Shown: positions 50,516 through 59,723 of the stretch, in pieces | How the letters are laid out: the number at the start of each line of letters is the position of its first letter | How positions within the stretch are numbered: the stretch's first letter is position 1 | From: Saprospiraceae bacterium | Lineage (GTDB): Bacteria > Bacteroidota > Bacteroidia > Chitinophagales > Saprospiraceae | NCBI GenBank assembly: GCA_016787525.1 | Contig: JAEUUP010000030.1 | Coordinates: forward strand, 1 to 64,000 | Direction of reading: 5' to 3' | DNA length: 64,000 nucleotides | Made by a program: the position numbers and the translations under genes | The notes under the pieces: generated by a model | What the model was told of the DNA's origin: nothing | What the model saw: only the letters and a program-made list of their open reading frames with translations | Databases searched by the model: none

Positions 50516-53500
50516 TTAGAAAGTCAAATAAAGGTTCAAGCCATAACGACGTGTTGTTGGCGTTGCACCTACTTCAAAACCTTGAACATTAGATTCTGCT
50601 GTTTCAGCCAAAACCTCTGGGTCAAGATTCAAGTCTTTCAACATATTTGGTGCTTTGAACCATAAGTTACGACCACTGACAGACAAACGAGCTGCGCCAA
50701 AAGGTGTTTTCTTCAACAATGTTTTTGGAAACTCATAAGTCACAGCAACCTCACGAAGACGGAAAGTTGTACCATCGTAAATATTCACTTCGTCTGCACC
50801 ATAAGCACCGAAACCATTAGAGAAGTGCGACTCAAATGCTGTGATAGGTGTTGTATTTTTCACAGGTTTGCCATCCACCAATAATGGTTTTGTCGGGTCA
50901 TCTGGGTCAGCATAGTAACCAGGAATAACACGCATTGCTTCACGATCAGATGAGAACGCCAATTGACCACGCAACATCAAAGAAGCTGCCGTGATAGAGA
51001 AAATGTCACCGCCTTGTTTCCAGTCAAACAACCAAGATATACCAAAGCCTTTGTAAGACAAGGTGTTTCTCCAACCCAAGGTAAAATCTGGGTTAGGGTT
51101 ACCGATCACTTCATTATCTGGCAACCAAGATGTTAAACCTGAACCTTTTTCAATCAACATAGAACCATCGTCAGCACGAGCGAGTTTTGTACCAAAGATT
51201 TGACCATATGGCAAACCAACGCGGTAGATTGTACCAAAAGAAGTGCCTGGCACACCCAAAACGATTTCGTTTGGCGCATCAGCACCTTCACCTAAGTTAA
51301 CGATTTTAGAACGGATACGTGTAAAGTTCACAAAAGCATTCCAAGTGAAGCCACTTGATGTTTTGATAGGTGTCAAGTCAACACCCAACTCAATACCTTT
51401 GTTTTCGATATTACCTGCGTTGATGATTTGTGTTGCGAAACCAGTAGAAGCAGGCAAGTCAGCAGAAGTGATTTGGTCAACTGAATTACGTTTGAACCAA
51501 GTCAAGTCAACACCTACACGATTGCGGAAGAAACGCAAGTCTGTACCAAACTCCAACTCTGTTGTCAACTCATTACGCAAATTTGGATTGCCCAAACGGT
51601 TGCCATAAGTCGCACGGTTTACTCTTGAACCTGACGAAGTGATGAATGGTGTATTGAAGAAGTAAGTCGTTGCTGTACGGTAAGGCGTTGCTTCGTTACC
51701 TACTTGTGTGTATGCTGCACGGATTTTACCGAAGCTCAAGATGTTACTGTTCATCTTGAAAGCATCTGTGAAAGCAAACGACATATTCACACCTGGGTAG
51801 AAATAGCTGTTGTTACCTGTACCATCTGGGCGCAACAATGTAGAAGTCCAGTCGTTACGTGCAACGATGCCTAAGTACAAGAAGTTTTTGTATGACAATT
51901 GTAAGTCACCATAACCAGCATACAAACGTTGTTTACGGCTCAGAATGCCTGAAGGACCACCACTCACGATTTGAGTTGTAGTTGCATCCACATTCATCAA
52001 AGAACCCGTGATAATACCGTCTGCATCAATGAATTTGCGGCTGAAAGAACGCTGATTGGCGTTAACACCCAAGATCACGCGCATATCTAAATCGCTTGTC
52101 AATTTTTTAGAAATTGTAGCGATATAGTTCATATCAATTTCTGTATTTGTCAAGTCGTCTGTCCAAATACGACCATTCGGGTCGAATACACCACCAGAGC
52201 GAATTTGGTTTTTACGTACATCAGAGTAAGTATTCACACCACCTTTAGCCATTAAGTTCAACCATGGTGTTACGTCGTAGCTTAATGTTAAGTTACCATA
52301 AGCACGGTTAACATTAGACTCGTAGCGGCTGTATTTTGCCAACCAAATAGGGTTATCTAATGCACGATAGAAAACATTGTCACGTGTGACAGGATGCTCG
52401 AAAGGATAGCCAATCAAGTCATAGTTACGTGGCAAATAGAACAAACGAGAGAAGATAGTGGCATCACCAATCGTACCATAGTCAGAGAAATAAGATGGTG
52501 CAACAGGTGGTGTGACTTGGTTAGTATTAACGTATGTAACACCGCCTGTAATCAACAAACCATTGTTCAATTTCGCATTACCACCAAAGCTCAATGATGT
52601 ACGAGAAGATTTAGCCTGTGTCCAGTTTTCGCTACCCCAGTCATTAGGCGTATCACTTGCACTACCTAATTTTGAAGGCTCATACATTGGCAAAATACCA
52701 CGATTGTCCATCCGAGAAATAGTTGCACTCAAACCCATGTTTTCGCCACCTGAGTTGAAAGTCAAAGCATTCTCTGTCAACATACCTTTTTGGAAGAAAT
52801 CCTTCATGAAGTCATAAGGCTTCAAGTTAATAGGAATACCATTTGTTGAACCATTTACTGTTGTAAGCAATTCAGGAAATGCTGTACGGAAACGTGTTTC
52901 ACCGTAGTAACCAGAAGCCACAATTGGGTGCGGTGCTGTACCATTTGTGTAGCCAGAAGCATAACCATTCACACTGTAGCGAGCTGTTCCTCCGAAAAAC
53001 TCATTGTTAATGCGATCAACTTGGTCAGGGAATGGCGCACCCCAGTTACCGATGAACGCACCAGAGTAGTTCTGGTTAGAACCTTGTGTGTACACATTTT
53101 GGTAGTTTGGCAAGTTCGACACTTGCTCCACTGAGCTAGACGAGTTGAAGGTCACTTCTAGACCTTTACGGTTTTTCTTACCTGTTTTTGTTGTGATAAC
53201 CACAACACCATTCGTTGCACGTGAACCATAAAGAGCCGCTGCTGCTGCACCTTTAAGGATGGTCATAGACTCGATATTGTTCGGGTCAATGTCAAATGCA
53301 CGGTTAGAGAATTGAGTACCACCGTTTGAAGTTGACGACGCGTTGACAGAGTTGTCGAAAGGAATACCATCCACAACAAACAACGGCTGCGTGTTACCTG
53401 TCAAAGAAGAATAGCCACGAATGTTGATTTTCGTAGATTGACCAGGCGCACCACCACCACCGACAATGTTCACACCAGGGACTTTAGAAGTCAAGGCACG

Positions 53501-53908
53501 AACAGGGTCTGATTCTGATTTTTGCGCAATGTCGTCTGATTTCAAATCGGTAGCAGAGTAACCCAACGCTTTCTTTTCACGTTGAATACCGATTGCCGTT
53601 ACAACGACCTCTTGCAATTGTGCTTCTGCCAAGTTCACATCAATCACATTTGAAGCACCCAATGTGATTTCTTGGCTTTTGTAACCTGCAAAACTAAATA
53701 CCAATGTTGTAGCATTAGCAGGTACACTTACAGAGAACTTGCCATCAATGTCAGTCACCGCACCAGTAGTCGTGCCTTTCACAAGCACACTTGCACCTAC
53801 CATCGGTTCACCTTTACCATCTGAGACTGTTCCCGTAATGGTTCTTTGTGCGACTGCAAAGCCCACGACGAAGAGAACCATCGTCAAAACGAGTGAGAGT
53901 TTTTTCAT
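50516..53908 (-). CDS. SusC/RagA-family TonB-dependent transporter (pair C)
   Basis: A 1,130-residue transporter, the longest here. Signal peptide (to ~20), beta domain (GTVSDGKGEPMVGASVLVKG), plug with TSKVPGVNIVGGGGAPGQST, QPLFVVDGIPFDN and MTILKGAAAAALYGSRATNG, then the barrel ending RRYGLNLYLTF. It forms the sealed channel beneath the SusD lid. In 3.4 kb of coding sequence there is no exact motif copy, although about three would be expected at the rate seen in the other genes of the window. Confidence 0.93.
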   Translation of the reverse strand: MKKLSLVLTMVLFVVGFAVAQRTITGTVSDGKGEPMVGASVLVKGTTTGAVTDIDGKFSVSVPANATTLVFSFAGYKSQEITLGASNVIDVNLAEAQLQEVVVTAIGIQREKKALGYSATDLKSDDIAQKSESDPVRALTSKVPGVNIVGGGGAPGQSTKINIRGYSSLTGNTQPLFVVDGIPFDNSVNASSTSNGGTQFSNRAFDIDPNNIESMTILKGAAAAALYGSRATNGVVVITTKTGKKNRKGLEVTFNSSSSVEQVSNLPNYQNVYTQGSNQNYSGAFIGNWGAPFPDQVDRINNEFFGGTARYSVNGYASGYTNGTAPHPIVASGYYGETRFRTAFPELLTTVNGSTNGIPINLKPYDFMKDFFQKGMLTENALTFNSGGENMGLSATISRMDNRGILPMYEPSKLGSASDTPNDWGSENWTQAKSSRTSLSFGGNAKLNNGLLITGGVTYVNTNQVTPPVAPSYFSDYGTIGDATIFSRLFYLPRNYDLIGYPFEHPVTRDNVFYRALDNPIWLAKYSRYESNVNRAYGNLTLSYDVTPWLNLMAKGGVNTYSDVRKNQIRSGGVFDPNGRIWTDDLTNTEIDMNYIATISKKLTSDLDMRVILGVNANQRSFSRKFIDADGIITGSLMNVDATTTQIVSGGPSGILSRKQRLYAGYGDLQLSYKNFLYLGIVARNDWTSTLLRPDGTGNNSYFYPGVNMSFAFTDAFKMNSNILSFGKIRAAYTQVGNEATPYRTATTYFFNTPFITSSGSRVNRATYGNRLGNPNLRNELTTELEFGTDLRFFRNRVGVDLTWFKRNSVDQITSADLPASTGFATQIINAGNIENKGIELGVDLTPIKTSSGFTWNAFVNFTRIRSKIVNLGEGADAPNEIVLGVPGTSFGTIYRVGLPYGQIFGTKLARADDGSMLIEKGSGLTSWLPDNEVIGNPNPDFTLGWRNTLSYKGFGISWLFDWKQGGDIFSITAASLMLRGQLAFSSDREAMRVIPGYYADPDDPTKPLLVDGKPVKNTTPITAFESHFSNGFGAYGADEVNIYDGTTFRLREVAVTYEFPKTLLKKTPFGAARLSVSGRNLWFKAPNMLKDLNLDPEVLAETAESNVQGFEVGATPTTRRYGLNLYLTF

Positions 53909-54014
53909 ACTAATTTGATTTTAGATGAAGAAATATTTAAAAAATGAAAATTTGACCCAAATTTAGAAATATTTTAAGATTTCTATCTTTTCTCAAAAAA
54001 TATTCTTGACCCAC

Positions 54015-54024
54015 CCCCTCAGTA
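54015..54024 (+). repeat. CCCCTCAGTA upstream of susC (pair C)
   Basis: This exact copy lies 107 bases before the susC start codon, in the 542-base gap 53909-54450. Confidence 0.85.
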
Positions 54025-54247
54025 TAAATCAACCGATTGGGCTATTAATTAACGATTTTGATGTGTTTTCTGAATGGTGTATAGACATATATTGTATTGA
54101 CTATCAATGTTTAAAGAAGAAAAGGTTAAGGTTGCGTTAAGAAAAAGTTAAAGACTCAAGCCAAGACAATCAACGTTGAAACATTTATTCCGCTGCTTAT
54201 GCTGAAAAAAAAATTTCGACAAATAACATTTTCAACCATACTGAAGA

Positions 54248-54326
54248 GCCCCTTTTTCGATGAAAACACAAAAGGGCATTCCAAACGAGTTGGAACGCCC
54301 CTACCGTGACTCCGAGCAGAAGTCAC
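54248..54326 (-). terminator. terminator with competing hairpins after susD (pair B)
   Basis: On the minus strand, GTGACT/AGTCAC (54326-54306) is followed by GGGCGTTCCAA/TTGGAATGCCC (54300-54274) and TTTTGTGTTTT, a terminator. The same GCCCTTTT can instead pair with AAAAAGGGGC further on (54257-54248), so two exclusive folds exist. It lies 150 bases beyond the susD stop. Besides this and the motif copies, the 542-base gap contains only the repeated words TCATTTGTCATT near 54355-54385. Confidence 0.5.
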
Positions 54327-54386
54327 TCTTTGCATCAATGCTCTATCTTAATTAATTGTCATTTGTCATTGAGCCATTTGTCATTT

Positions 54387-54396
54387 TACTGAGGGG
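54387..54396 (-). repeat. TACTGAGGGG after susD (pair B)
   Basis: This exact copy lies 54 bases beyond the susD stop, embedded in TGTCATT/AATGAC-type repetitive DNA. Confidence 0.85.
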
Positions 54397-54450
54397 TATA
54401 AATGAAGAATGACTCAATGACATAATGATAAATCAACAAACGACAACTAG

Positions 54451-55806
54451 CTATTTATCCCACCAAATAGGTGTCAATATATTGGATTCAACCGTAGCTT
54501 TGGTGTTATAAAGTCGCTCAGACTGTGCGGTTGGGAAACGTCTTGGGATACCCGCAACAGCTGCATTGGCATTGGGTGTCAAAGCAGGAATATTCGTCCT
54601 ACGCCAATCAGACCATACTTCGGGTTGAGTAAACATAGCGATATACTTTTGCGTCATAATTTTTTGCAAAGTAAGTGTCACATCTGTTTCTGAAGCATTG
54701 ATAGCTTCATAAGTTGCATTGGCAGCGCCTGTTGTTTTTAGAATATTAGCTTTCACAGCTGCATTGTGCGCCGCAGCAGCTTTAGCTTTGTCGCCTACTC
54801 GCCATTGGGCTTCTGCCTCTATGAATTTTGCCTCGGCATAGGTCACAAGCGGCATAGACGAAGCTTGGCTCGCAAAAAATGCCCCTATAACTGAGTTTTC
54901 TGTTGCTGTCGCACTGCCTGCATAGACGGCCAACCGTGGATCACTGGCATTTTTCATCATATCTACAAAAAAACCATTCATGGTCATGTAGCCGCCGCGA
55001 TTTTTATTGAAGGCATACCATTGATTCCACTCATTGCCTGCTGCACCGAATTTTGCCATACAATCGGCTGTATTGGACGTAAAACCAGCGGCATAAGCTT
55101 GTGTTAAAAATCCCAAAGCTGTTGTTGCTGAGCCAGATGCGCTCTTTTTGCTCAAGCGATTGGCATAACGAGCTTTGACAACATAAGCTGTGGCAATCCA
55201 TTTATTGGCATCACCACCGAATATATAATCATCATTGGCAGGCGGCAATACATTTTTGTCAACACCCAATTTTAGATCTACAATCGCATCGTCCAACAGT
55301 TTTTGAATATCTGCAATCACTTGCTCTTGTGGGTCATGGGCGGCATTGAAATATTCAGGTCCTTTCAGACCCTGTAAAGCCTCCTTGTTGGGTACATCGC
55401 CCCAAAAGTCAGTCGCAATACCCAAGTTCATGGCTTTCAGAATGCGACCAATGCCGCGATAGTGCGGGTTTTTATCACCTGCTTTGTCAATTAACAATTG
55501 GGCGTTGATGAGGCTGCCATCGTACAATGTCCACCAATCGTTGTCAATATCGCCTTCGTTGAAGTCATAACGCTCGTATTCTTCGTATTGGAACTGTCGC
55601 CCTTTTTGTTGTTTCATAAAAATGGCTGTTACTCGTGCCAATTGCCCTGTATAAATCGCAAAAGTGGACACTTCTACTGAAGGGAGTAAAAGATTGACTG
55701 GCACATCAACAGGTGAATTAGGCGATACATCGTAGCCCTCTACAAACTTTTTGCAACTGCTGGTCATCAACAACAGAGCTGCAAGGATATATGATAGCTT
55801 TTTCAT
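54451..55806 (-). CDS. SusD/RagB-family outer-membrane lipoprotein (pair B)
   Basis: The product has 451 residues, the shortest of the four. Lipobox Cys at residue 18 (LLMTSSCKK), then FVEGYDVSPNSPVDVPVNLLLP, the SusD-like_2 start. YRGIGRILKAMNLGIATDFWG and WIATAYVVKARYANRLSKKS are the helical core; YAEAKFIEAEAQWR and QPEVWSDWRRTNIPAL are the C-terminal signature. It partners the SusC 236 bases upstream. No motif copy in the gene. Confidence 0.9.
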   Translation of the reverse strand: MKKLSYILAALLLMTSSCKKFVEGYDVSPNSPVDVPVNLLLPSVEVSTFAIYTGQLARVTAIFMKQQKGRQFQYEEYERYDFNEGDIDNDWWTLYDGSLINAQLLIDKAGDKNPHYRGIGRILKAMNLGIATDFWGDVPNKEALQGLKGPEYFNAAHDPQEQVIADIQKLLDDAIVDLKLGVDKNVLPPANDDYIFGGDANKWIATAYVVKARYANRLSKKSASGSATTALGFLTQAYAAGFTSNTADCMAKFGAAGNEWNQWYAFNKNRGGYMTMNGFFVDMMKNASDPRLAVYAGSATATENSVIGAFFASQASSMPLVTYAEAKFIEAEAQWRVGDKAKAAAAHNAAVKANILKTTGAANATYEAINASETDVTLTLQKIMTQKYIAMFTQPEVWSDWRRTNIPALTPNANAAVAGIPRRFPTAQSERLYNTKATVESNILTPIWWDK

Positions 55807-55849
55807 AAAATCAATTTTATAGTTTTAAAATAACTTTTTAAACCGTCAA

Positions 55850-55993
55850 TACTGAGGGGGGCTCTTTATAAATTTGAGATGGAAAATAAATTTTTCAAAC
55901 AGTCTTGATTTGAAAAAAAGTCCCCGACGGAGCTTCATCTAAAATCAAAAGTTCTTTATTGTTGGGTCATTTGTCATTATGTCCCCCTCAGTA
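55850..55993. repeat. inverted motif pair in the susC-susD spacer (pair B)
   Basis: TACTGAGGGGG (55850-55860) and CCCCCTCAGTA (55983-55993) form 11-bp arms with 122 bases between. The right arm is flanked by the words GTCATTTGTCATTATG and ATGACCTAATGAC, the same kind of degenerate repeat as near 54360. No gene lies in the spacer. Confidence 0.85.
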
Positions 55994-56042
55994 AAATGAC
56001 CTAATGACTATTGATCCATTGACCTAATGACCAATTAACTTT

Positions 56043-59000
56043 TTAAAAACTCGCTCTCAAACCCAGAATCCAAGACTTAGAACCAGGCATATTGAAATAG
56101 TCGAAGCCGCCGATATTCGACCCTGCGCCAGTCAAACTCGTTTCGGGGTCAACACCAGGGTATTTGGTTTTGAGCCAGATATTGCGCCCTGTGGCATAGA
56201 CTGTGACATTTTTCACGATTTTACCGCTTGCAATTTTGGGCAAGTCGTAACTCAAAGTCAATTCGCGTAAACGCAACCATGAGCCATCATAAACCAATGC
56301 TTCCTGTGCTGCGCCACCGTCGCCAACGACTTGTGTGAAATAAGTGAAAGCTGAAATCGGTGTTGTATTCGGTGAACCATCCGCTTTAACGCCTTCGACG
56401 ATGTATGTTTTGCCACGTTCTGCCGTAATCGCGGTGCGACCAATACGGTTCAAACGACCAATCGTGCCGCCCCAAACGCTGCTACCTTGACGAATATCGA
56501 GCAAACCAAATAGGCTCAAACCTTTGTAAGAGAAGGTGTTGCGAATAGCAGCCGTCCACTCTGGATAAGGATTGCCAATATACCCTTCGATTGGGTCTTT
56601 TTGAGGAATACCTGCTGCATTGACAATGATGCGCCCTTGCGCATCGCGCAACCATTTCTGTCCGAAAAATGCACCATAAGGCTGTCCAACAATGGCATAA
56701 GAACCAATGCCTGTGAAAGCGGACTCTAAACTGATTTGGTCAACACCTGGTGCGAGTTGGGTCACTTCACTTTTGTTTTGAGTGAAGTTGCCGCCGATTT
56801 TCCAACCAAAGTCTTTTGCTTTCACGACTAAGGCATCGGCTTCGATTTCGATGCCTTTGTTCACCATTTCACCAATATTTGAGCGATAGACTCGGAAGCC
56901 TGTTGCTCTTGCAATAGGTTGAGCAACTAACAAATCGTTTGCGACAGCATGGTAGTAAGTAAAACCTAAATTGAGCCTGTTTTTGAACAAACGGAGGTCA
57001 ATGCCCGTCTCGTAGGAAGTGTTCAACTCTGGGCGCAAGAATTCATTACCCAAGGTTTTACTAACAGCAAAACCATTGAAGCCTAAATAAGGAAAACCAA
57101 CACCATTCGTAAAACCATCGGTAAACGTTGGCTGTGCAAAGTAAGTTTTAGATGTGTAAGCCAGTGGTTCGCGTCCTGCAACGGCATAAGACAAGCGCAC
57201 CTTTGCATAGTCCAAAATCTCATTTTTCGGAAGCAGTTCGGTTGGCACAAATGAAAGTGATACTGAGGGGTAGAAAAAACTGCTCTTTGCTTGCGGCCCG
57301 AATGATGAAGCCCAGTCGTTGCGCCCTGTAATAGTCAAATAGGCAAAGTCTTTGTAACCAATGTCCACTGAGCCATACACGCCTGCTAACCGTTTGGTCG
57401 TGGACGTTTCGTCGGTGTATAAATTGGTGGCATTCGATAGATTGTAGAAATCGGGAATAGTCAAATCACGACCTCTTGAGAAATTCGTTTTATCGAACCG
57501 ATGATTCAAGTCTGTTCCCAAAAGGGCTGCCACGGATACATCTCCAAACCGCTTATCTGCTCTTGCAAATAAATTTGACAATACTTCAAAGTGATTGTTA
57601 GAAGCTTCCCAAATCTCGCCAAAACCATCAATATTGTTTGCGCCTTGTGCAAAAATCTGCTTGACTTGGTCATTGTAAAAGTCAGAGCCAATCCGATATG
57701 TAACTGAAAACCAGTCTGTTGGCATAAACTCAAAAGCCACATTACCTGTCACCCTATTGACGTTGCCTTTGCGCGGGCTTTTGTAAGCCGTCCAGAATGG
57801 ATTGTCATAAATAGGCACAAAAGTCTGCTGCGTACCGTCCAAATTTTCGTAGCCTGAAGGTGCATCGCCGCCTAAGAGATTGAAGTCAACGGGCGTGCGC
57901 ATCAAAGGCAACATGATACCCGACAGATTCGAACCATTTTGGGCTTTTGTATCTTGGGTATTCGCATATGATACACCTGCGCTGATTCTGAATTTATCAA
58001 CACCCGTTGACGCATTTAAACGAACTGTATTCCGTTTAAGGTCTGTGTTTGGAATGATGCCCGTTTGATTGGTATTGTTAAAGGCTAAAAAGAACGTGGA
58101 CTTGTCTGTACCACCTGAAATAGACAATTGATTGTTCAGCAATGCACCTTTTTGAAAGTAAGCCCCATCATTGTCAAACACTTGTGCCGCTTTAGGTCCC
58201 CAGCTATTGGGTGTACCTGCGGCAGCAGTGCCAACGTCAGAAGTTAAACTGCCTCCACCATTTCCTTGACCATAGATTTTTTGATACTCGGGCATTTTGT
58301 TGACTTCCGATATATCGTAGCTGACACCATAGTTGAGTTGCAGACCTTTTTTACCCTTTTTAGTCGTAATCAAAATGACCCCGTTTGCGCCGCGTGTGCC
58401 GTACAAAGCTGCCGCCGAAGGCCCTTTTAAAACTGAAATATTCTCAATATCACCTGGGTTCAAGTCCAAGCCGCGATTAGACTCGTTTACGCCTTGTAGA
58501 TTGGCATTGAAAGGATAATCTTGTGGCGAAGTCGTGTTTGTTGTATTGTCGTAAGGCACACCATCCACAACAAAAAGGGGTTGATTGTTGCCTGTAAACG
58601 TCGAATTGCCGCGAATTAAAATTTTGGATGAGGCACCTGGCACACCGGCCGACTGCACGATGTTGACACCCGAAGCCTTAGAGGCCAGTGCCTGCACAAC
58701 ATTAGGCTCTCCCGAACTCGAAATTGTCGTACCACTGACATTGGTCACAGCGTAGCCAATGGCTTTGTCCGATTTTGAAATGCCTAAAGCGGTAACAACT
58801 GTTTCATTCAACAAAACGCCTTCTTGCAACTGAATGTCAATAACATTCGATGCGCCTAAAGCTATTTCTTGGGTCGAAAAACCTGTGAATGAGAAAATGA
58901 GTGTTGTTGCTTCTTTGGGTACATCGAGCGAGTACTTACCGTCGAGGTCGGAAGTCGTGCCACGTGTTGTACCTTTCACAACAATACTCGCACCTATGAG

Positions 59001-59105
59001 TGGTTCATTTTTAGCATCGGTCACGCTGCCCGTGATGGTACGTTGCGCCACAGCTGCGTTGAGAAAACCACTTACGAAAGCCAAAACAATAAACAGCTTT
59101 TTCAT
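56043..59105 (-). CDS. SusC/RagA-family TonB-dependent transporter (pair B)
   Basis: A 1,020-residue transporter: signal peptide (to ~20), beta domain (GSVTDAKNEPLIGASIVVKG), plug (ASKASGVNIVQSAGVPGASS, QPLFVVDGVPYDN, ISVLKGPSAAALYGTRGANG) and barrel ending KSWILGLRASF. The plug has GTRGANG, as in many SusC proteins for glycans or peptides, but the substrate cannot be told. One motif copy (57261, coding strand) encodes the Pro-Ser-Val of FYPSVSLSF, the same place as the single copy in the SusC of pair A. Confidence 0.93.
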   Translation of the reverse strand: MKKLFIVLAFVSGFLNAAVAQRTITGSVTDAKNEPLIGASIVVKGTTRGTTSDLDGKYSLDVPKEATTLIFSFTGFSTQEIALGASNVIDIQLQEGVLLNETVVTALGISKSDKAIGYAVTNVSGTTISSSGEPNVVQALASKASGVNIVQSAGVPGASSKILIRGNSTFTGNNQPLFVVDGVPYDNTTNTTSPQDYPFNANLQGVNESNRGLDLNPGDIENISVLKGPSAAALYGTRGANGVILITTKKGKKGLQLNYGVSYDISEVNKMPEYQKIYGQGNGGGSLTSDVGTAAAGTPNSWGPKAAQVFDNDGAYFQKGALLNNQLSISGGTDKSTFFLAFNNTNQTGIIPNTDLKRNTVRLNASTGVDKFRISAGVSYANTQDTKAQNGSNLSGIMLPLMRTPVDFNLLGGDAPSGYENLDGTQQTFVPIYDNPFWTAYKSPRKGNVNRVTGNVAFEFMPTDWFSVTYRIGSDFYNDQVKQIFAQGANNIDGFGEIWEASNNHFEVLSNLFARADKRFGDVSVAALLGTDLNHRFDKTNFSRGRDLTIPDFYNLSNATNLYTDETSTTKRLAGVYGSVDIGYKDFAYLTITGRNDWASSFGPQAKSSFFYPSVSLSFVPTELLPKNEILDYAKVRLSYAVAGREPLAYTSKTYFAQPTFTDGFTNGVGFPYLGFNGFAVSKTLGNEFLRPELNTSYETGIDLRLFKNRLNLGFTYYHAVANDLLVAQPIARATGFRVYRSNIGEMVNKGIEIEADALVVKAKDFGWKIGGNFTQNKSEVTQLAPGVDQISLESAFTGIGSYAIVGQPYGAFFGQKWLRDAQGRIIVNAAGIPQKDPIEGYIGNPYPEWTAAIRNTFSYKGLSLFGLLDIRQGSSVWGGTIGRLNRIGRTAITAERGKTYIVEGVKADGSPNTTPISAFTYFTQVVGDGGAAQEALVYDGSWLRLRELTLSYDLPKIASGKIVKNVTVYATGRNIWLKTKYPGVDPETSLTGAGSNIGGFDYFNMPGSKSWILGLRASF

Positions 59106-59209
59106 GTAACTGATTGATTTTAGTGAGAGAATAGGATTAGTGATTTGATGGAGTCTTCTCCATCAAGCAATTGATTATCAAATTGTTATAAAATACTGAT
59201 ACTAACGAC

Positions 59210-59219
59210 CCCCTCAGTA
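59210..59219 (+). repeat. CCCCTCAGTA upstream of susC (pair B)
   Basis: This exact copy lies 105 bases before the susC start codon, nearly the same distance as in pair C (107). Confidence 0.85.
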
Positions 59220-59598
59220 AAAAACCTACTAAAGCGCATGAAACAGGTGTCCCCAATAGTTGCCGAAGCTACTCTGGAAGAGGAAACTGATTCGTGGAAA
59301 GCAAAATTGAACTCAAGTCAGTCGGTCAGAATGATGACATAGAAAGGGCTCAATTGCTAACAGCCGTTAGAAAACCGATGGATTGTGATGGAAATAAAAA
59401 GTGGTGAGTTGATGCAAAGACTTAATCAGTGGCAGCAGTAAAATCTAAAATCGTGATAGTGCAAAGCAAGGTAAATGGGCATAGCGTTTTCAAAGCAAAG
59501 TAAATAACAGTTCTAAAACATACAGTTAGGTGTAGGACAGTCCGTTCACTTCTACAATTGTCTTGAACGAACGCCCAAAGATGTGAAATTGCTGCTAA

Positions 59599-59608
59599 TA
59601 CTGAGGGG
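59599..59608 (-). repeat. TACTGAGGGG in the gap after susD (pair A)
   Basis: This exact copy lies 115 bases beyond the susD stop, just past the terminator in the direction of transcription. Confidence 0.85.
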
Positions 59609-59652
59609 GTCTGTTTAGGATTTTCGACAAACAACATCTAAGTTTTATAAAG

Positions 59653-59687
59653 GCAAAAAGCCGCCCTCAACAACGAGAGCGGCTTGC
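59653..59687 (-). terminator. terminator of susCD pair A
   Basis: On the minus strand AAGCCGCTCTC pairs with GAGGGCGGCTT (one G-T-type position) over GTTGTT and is followed by TTTTG. It lies 36 bases after the susD stop, so pairs A and B are separate transcription units. Confidence 0.85.
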
Positions 59688-59723
59688 TGAATAGTTTTCA
59701 CTATTTCATTCATCTAAAATTTC

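Larger units (their letters stand above)
59106..59723. other. 618-base gap between susD (pair A) and susC (pair B)
   Basis: No intact gene. On the minus strand, short frames look protein-like, for example FQSSFGNYWGHLFHAL before a stop near 59237 and ISHLWAFVQDNCRSE near 59540-59590, with stops between them. They may be gene remnants or a long susC leader. Motif copies at 59210 and 59599 and a terminator at 59653 are the only other features. Confidence 0.4.

Noticed and set aside
54156-54338. 60-codon minus-strand frame across the hairpin region after susD
   Set aside because: It spans the terminator hairpins and has no recognisable protein character.
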